From contig WELB01000125.1 of assembly GCA_009602725.1 (NCBI GenBank), positions 383,317 through 396,006 on the forward strand: a DNA stretch of 12,690 nucleotides, read 5' to 3'. Positions 10,273-12,690 of the stretch are shown here, one piece after another (within the stretch, counting starts at the first letter, position 1; each line of letters opens with the position of its first letter). The DNA comes from Spirogloea muscicola. Its lineage: Eukaryota; Streptophyta; Zygnematophyceae; Spirogloeales; Spirogloeaceae. The position numbers and the translations under genes were made by a program. The notes beneath the pieces were generated by a model that had not been told where the DNA came from, searched no databases, and worked only from the letters and a program-made list of their open reading frames with translations.

Positions 10273-10737
10273 ATGCCAATCCTCGAGAGGGCTGAGGGCC
10301 TCCACACGCGCCGTGTCGACCTGGTAGCGTCAACGCCGGGCGGCGGCGCGCGCATCATCGCCGACGTGGTCACCACTGATGTGGTCGACCGCTCCGACCT
10401 GGGGCTCTCTGCCTCGCGGGCTGGCCACGCTGCGGCGAATGCTGCTCGCAGCAAGGCGGCCAAACACGCCGATCACCCGGCTACAGATGAATTCGTCCGC
10501 CTGGCTGTAAACGTGCACGGGGCTCTTGGGTCCCAGTGGCTCGACCTGCTGGCTAGACTTGCGCGGCGCGCTGTGTCCCGTAGGCGCGGCGAGCCGGCTG
10601 ACTTCAACGCAGCTGGCTCGTGGGCTCAGGTATATCGTATGAGGTTGTCAGTATCCCTCCAGCGGCCCATGGCCCACGCTCTGCACCTGCGTGCTGGCCG
10701 TGCTCTCGCTGCGGCCTCCGGCTTTCGTCAGGGATAG
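10273..10737 (+). CDS. Open C-terminal fragment of a non-LTR retroelement protein (endonuclease-like domain)
   Basis: An uninterrupted frame of 154 residues ends at TAG (10735-10737). It contains RRVDLVAS, then ARIIADVVTTDVV, LSASRAGHAAANAARSKAAK, the KHADHPATDEFVRLAV block, WLDLLARLARRAV and a C-terminal LQRPMAHALHLRAGRALAA. The order (RxDL, about 16 residues, hydrophobic-DV, helix with K..KH) resembles the restriction-like endonuclease at the C-terminus of R2-type non-LTR retrotransposons. In that family R/KPD is usual, and here proline is replaced by valine. No reverse transcriptase lies upstream, so the ATG at 10273 is probably not a native start and the copy is 5'-truncated. It is best read as the preserved 3' end of a dead element. 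An independent cellular gene is possible but unlikely, given the two decayed relatives nearby. Confidence 0.6.
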   Translation: MPILERAEGLHTRRVDLVASTPGGGARIIADVVTTDVVDRSDLGLSASRAGHAAANAARSKAAKHADHPATDEFVRLAVNVHGALGSQWLDLLARLARRAVSRRRGEPADFNAAGSWAQVYRMRLSVSLQRPMAHALHLRAGRALAAASGFRQG

Positions 10738-10930
10738 TTTCCAGGCAGCTAGTCTGTAGGATCTGAGGCTACTCACTCGTACCTACTGAGTGTTCCATCC
10801 TTCCCCTGTTCTGACATAGCATCTTCCGGCCCCTTTGTAGCTGCTAATCGCTTGTAGAGGCCCCTCCAAATCTTTGTCAAATTCTTTTTGGGCTGGCTTT
10901 TCGCAGCTTTTGCCCCCGTTGGGAGTGCCA
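10738..10930 (+). repeat. 3' tail of the open retroelement fragment
   Basis: After the stop codon come CTACTGAGTG near 10784-10793, CTTCCGGCCCCTTTGTAGCT near 10825, a second GAGGCCCCTCC near 10857, then TTTGTCAAATTCTTTTTGGG and GGCTGGCTTTTCGCAGC at 10891-10907. The same blocks in the same order follow the minus-strand copy, supporting this as the element's 3' untranslated region. The terminal hairpin here is weaker than in the other tails. Confidence 0.6.
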
Positions 10931-10981
10931 CTTCTTCTATTCACAGCCCCTGCCTTCAAATCTGGACGAGCCGTTGTCTTA

Positions 10982-11262
10982 GAGGTTACTGAGCGTCCCA
11001 TGGCTGATGTCTTAGTCCTAGTCCTTTTCAGACAAAGTGCTCGCCCATAGAGAAGAGTAGCTGGCAAAGCCAGCCCAAAAAGAATGGACAATATCCCAAG
11101 CCAAAGAGGTGCCGAAAAAGAACTACACTACAGTCCATGCCTTGTTTGAATCAGGACTAAGACATCAGCCAGAGGAAAGGGCTCGCCCATTGAGGATAAA
11201 AGAAGAAAGAGCTCGCCCATTGAGGATAGGGGCTGGAACAGCCAGCCCAAAAAAGAATGAGC
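10982..11262 (-). repeat. Two minus-strand tail units with an internal 18-base inverted repeat
   Basis: Read on the minus strand, 11262 to 11172 gives CATTCTTTTTTGGGCTGG, a seven-pair hairpin (11230-11236 with 11242-11248) and CCTCAATGGGCGAGC. That last block occurs twice, 30 bases apart (11181 and 11211 on the plus strand). A second unit, 11100 to 11039, has the same CATTCTTTTTGGGCTGG start and a GCTGGC-AAA-GCCAGC hairpin at 11060-11074, then TATGGGCGAGC. GGCTGATGTCTTAGTCCT at 11002-11019 is repeated inverted and without mismatch at 11153-11170. No coding content is supported. Confidence 0.65.
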
Positions 11263-11873
11263 AGAGTACAAGAAGCCCAAGAAGAAGGGGGCCAGGCGAA
11301 GCACTAAGGCGAAGCACTTTGGAAGAAGCACACAAGAAGGAACAAAGCAGCTACGAACTACTCAGTAACCCCTGCTAAGCAGTCGCAGGTCAGAGAGGCT
11401 ATGTTCCTGGAAGGACGTCCCCTGGCCAGAGCCAGAGGCAGCAGCGAGGGCTCGGCCGGCACGCAGGTGCAGCGCACGGGCCATTGACCTCTGCAGCGAG
11501 ACGGCCAGGCGCATGCGATAGACCTGGGCGAGCGACCCGGCTGCAGGAAAGTCCACCGGCTCCCCATGGAAGCGGCGAGCGACGGCGTGACGGGCAAGCT
11601 GGTGGAGCAGTTCGAGCCACCGAGCACCCAACGCCCCGTGTGTGTCGATAGCCAGCGGGAAGAACTCGTCGGCCGGCGGATGGTCAGCGTACTTCAGTTC
11701 TTTTGCCCGAGGATTGGGGAGCCAGAGGCGGCTCAGTAGGGGTTACTGAGTGTCTCGTAGCAGCTTTGTTTCTGTTACTTAGCGCTTCCCCTGGCCCCCT
11801 TCTCGTACTCTGTTCATTCTTTTTCGGGCTGGTTGTTCCAGCCCCTATTCTCAATGGGCGAGCACTTTCTTCT
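11190..11873. repeat. Long inverted repeat (fold-back) built from two opposed retroelement tails
   Basis: The left arm, about 11196-11380, is an imperfect inverted copy of the right arm, about 11731-11873. Closely matching blocks include AGAAGAAAG-GCTCGCCCATTGAG-ATAGGGGCTGGAACA at 11199-11239, GGGGGCCAG-CGAAGC near 11296-11312, CAAAGC-GCTACGA near 11343-11356, and CTCAGTAACCCCT-CT at 11361-11376. The left arm carries small insertions. Each arm contains the tail hairpin GGGCTGG/CCAGCCC. The arms flank the minus-strand endonuclease-like fragment, so the whole looks like a short element with terminal inverted repeats. It is more likely a minus-strand 3' end joined head-to-head to a plus-strand solo tail at about 11730. 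Confidence 0.7.
11362..11727 (-). pseudogene. 5'-truncated minus-strand copy of the endonuclease-like retroelement fragment
   Basis: One frame reads leftwards from about 11700 to a TGA at 11364-11362 and contains KYADHPPADEFFPLAIDTHG, then WLELLHQLARHAVARR, EPVDFPAAGSLAQVYRMRL and LQRSMARALHLRAGRALAAA. This matches the C-terminal two-thirds of the plus-strand copy at 10273-10737. The conserved DVV strand is missing: homology begins near KELKY, so the copy is truncated at its 5' side at about 11727. Its C-terminus extends some 25 residues beyond that of the plus copy, and its stop lies inside the GGGGTTACTGAG tail motif. There is no ATG at the start, so it is not a functional gene. Confidence 0.65.
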
Positions 11874-11883
11874 TCAGTAACCT

Positions 11884-12050
11884 CCTAGTCCTTCGCACTC
11901 CGGCTCCTTCAGACCTTGTCCGTCCCTTTGGGCTGGCCTTTCCCAGCCACCAGTCAGTCTGGCAGCGCTTTCTTCTCGTCTATCAAAGCGGGCCGGGGGC
12001 CTGTGAAAAGCGGGAGCTGGTTCGATTCGCGCCGCCCAGCAAATGGGCGG
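11884..12050 (+). repeat. Last tail unit, then unassigned sequence
   Basis: CCGGCTCCTTCAGACCTTGT at 11901-11920 followed by CCCTTTGGGCTGGCCTTTCC and CAGCC, with a hairpin at 11931-11936 / 11943-11948, is another plus-strand tail unit. From about 11955 to 12050 the sequence no longer matches the family. It contains GGTTCGATTC near 12019-12028, which resembles a polymerase III B box, but the arms around it do not pair as in a tRNA. Confidence 0.5.
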
Positions 12051-12059
12051 CCGTGCCAA

Positions 12060-12644
12060 ACTGCTCAAGTGTCTGCGCAGTTGCCCACCCGACACGAGGG
12101 GTCCTCGGGACGCCACGTGGCACGTGGGCCGGGGGGTTGTAGCGGCCGCCGCATGACGACCCCCTCCGAGAGGCCCCTCAGGCGCCGTCCGATGGCGGCC
12201 AAGGCTCATCGGACGGCAGGCTGCGGAGGGGCCCCCCGGCCACGTGGCGGGGCGCGGATCCGGGCCCGTCCGACGTGGCGGCACATGTGGCGCGCGCCGG
12301 CCACGTGGCGCGGGGCCGAGATACTCAGCATCCCAGCGACCAATCAGCGTCCGGGCGTTGTGGAAATATCCCGGGGCCGGGCCGACGTGGCGCCTCGGGG
12401 TTCTCCGCGCGGGGGGGCCGCCCTCCCTCCCTTTTGGGGCGACCTTTCCTCCCCAGAATCAACTCATAAGTGTTACCAGAGGCTCGCCTGAGAAGCGCAG
12501 CGCCCTCGCCCCAGGCCGCCGCCGCCCATGCGCGCCCACGTCGGAGGAGGGGGGGAGGAGGGGGGGACGTGGGCGTCCACAAGGCCAGCCCCGCGGCTGT
12601 GGGCGTCTACCACAACGCGGAGGCCGCGCCGCGCCTGGCCCGCC
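12060..12644 (+). promoter_or_regulatory. G-box-rich promoter and 5' leader of the right-edge gene
   Basis: CACGTG occurs at 12114, 12121, 12241 and 12302. The half-like forms GACGTGG occur at 12272 and 12384, and CCACGT / ACGTGG also lie near 12533 and 12564. In plants these are bound by bZIP and bHLH factors (light, ABA and clock control). CCAAT is at 12340-12344 and AAATATCC, close to the evening element, is at 12364-12371. The stretch CGGCCACGTGGCG is repeated at about 12237-12249 and 12298-12310. The AT-richer point near 12460-12475 and the GA-rich tract near 12541-12565 may mark the leader. No TATA box is evident, and the transcription start is not determined. Confidence 0.55.
12112..12246. 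repeat. Nested inverted repeat whose outer arms contain G-boxes
   Basis: The inner arms GCCGTCCGATG (12184-12194) and CATCGGACGGC (12207-12217) pair perfectly over 11 bases around a 12-base loop. Outside them GGCCCCTC (12172-12179) pairs with GAGGGGCC (12226-12233). Outermost, CACGTGGGCCGGGGGG (12121-12136) pairs with CCCCCCGGCCACGTG (12232-12246) with one gap; the two outer pairings share bases 12232-12233. The result is a fold-back of about 126 bases with CACGTG at both ends. It could be a small inverted-repeat transposon that carried G-boxes into this promoter. Confidence 0.7.
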
Positions 12645-12690
12645 ATGGCCGCCGCCACGCCGCCGCCGTGCGAGCTGTGCGCCGGCGCCG
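12645..12690 (+). CDS. 5' end of a probable plant B-box zinc-finger protein (partial, 15 codons)
   Basis: An ATG at 12645 in an excellent context (CCGCCATGGCC) opens MAAATPPPCELCAGA and runs off the window. CELC followed by a small residue and alanine is how the first B-box of plant BBX / CONSTANS-like transcription regulators begins: two cysteines spaced C-x2-C, the first pair of zinc ligands. The short Ala/Pro lead is also usual. The remaining ligands and any CCT domain would lie beyond the edge. The G-box-rich upstream DNA fits a light- or clock-regulated gene. Other C-x2-C proteins remain possible, since only 15 residues are visible. Confidence 0.45.
   Translation, partial: MAAATPPPCELCAGA

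Noticed and set aside
11109-11378. 89-residue plus-strand frame rich in Arg, Glu and Lys
   Set aside because: It is the complement of minus-strand tail repeats; its internal peptide repeat reflects the 30-base DNA duplication.
10085-11950. Classical DNA transposon with a transposase
   Set aside because: No transposase-like frame is present. The coding pieces resemble the C-terminal end of a non-LTR retroelement, although the fold-back ends keep a mobile composite open as a hypothesis.
11950-12040. Possible tRNA or tRNA-derived short element (GGTTCGATTC, with an A-box-like AGTCTGGCAGCGC)
   Set aside because: The arms around the T-loop-like sequence do not form a five-pair stem and no acceptor stem is found. 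The A-box resemblance is loose.
11874-12491. Opposing 136- and 191-residue frames across the G-box region
   Set aside because: GC-rich low-complexity translations with no domain. The region has promoter-like content and extensive inverted repeats.

Overview
The window is nuclear DNA of a eukaryote. Coding exons are GC-rich, are interrupted by many GT-AG introns of roughly 90 to 520 bases, and alternate with AT-richer intron sequence. A partial gene at the right edge opens like a plant-type B-box zinc-finger protein, and the upstream DNA there is crowded with CACGTG boxes. Together these suggest the green lineage (a green alga, or possibly a land plant). The species cannot be named from the sequence.

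Layout. Bases 1-123 are pure T, followed on the minus strand by a possible first exon of a divergent gene (start codon at 150). Bases 151-825 are a shared upstream region with GC-rich triplet tracts. From 826 to 8876 on the plus strand runs one complete gene of about 20 exons for a nardilysin / insulin-degrading-enzyme-like M16 zinc metallopeptidase. Its exons could be joined by hand in a single frame. They give about 1,128 residues with the HxxEH zinc motif, the distal glutamate ligand, the two acidic stretches typical of nardilysin and the C-terminal RTKEQLGY motif. The introns hold a 15-base duplication, a hexamer repeat, a CT-rich minisatellite and one strong hairpin.

From about 9,100 to 11,950 the DNA is a graveyard of one retroelement family. 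There are three 3'-terminal fragments (9145-9584 plus, frameshifted; 10273-10737 plus, open; 11362-11727 minus, 5'-truncated). They encode the same C-terminal domain, which resembles the restriction-like endonuclease end of R2-type non-LTR retrotransposons. Each is followed by a related 3' tail with a CATTCTTTTTGGGCTGG...CCAGCCCC hairpin, and extra solo tails lie between and around them in both orientations. Two opposed tails create a long fold-back at about 11190-11873.

Bases 12050-12644 look like the promoter and 5' leader of the next gene: several G-boxes, a CCAAT box and a nested inverted repeat whose outer arms contain G-boxes. The first 15 codons of that gene begin at 12645 in a strong start context and run off the window. 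The host genes do not form an operon or an obvious pathway. The main points of interest are the retroelement tail family, the G-box fold-back and the gene structure of the peptidase.
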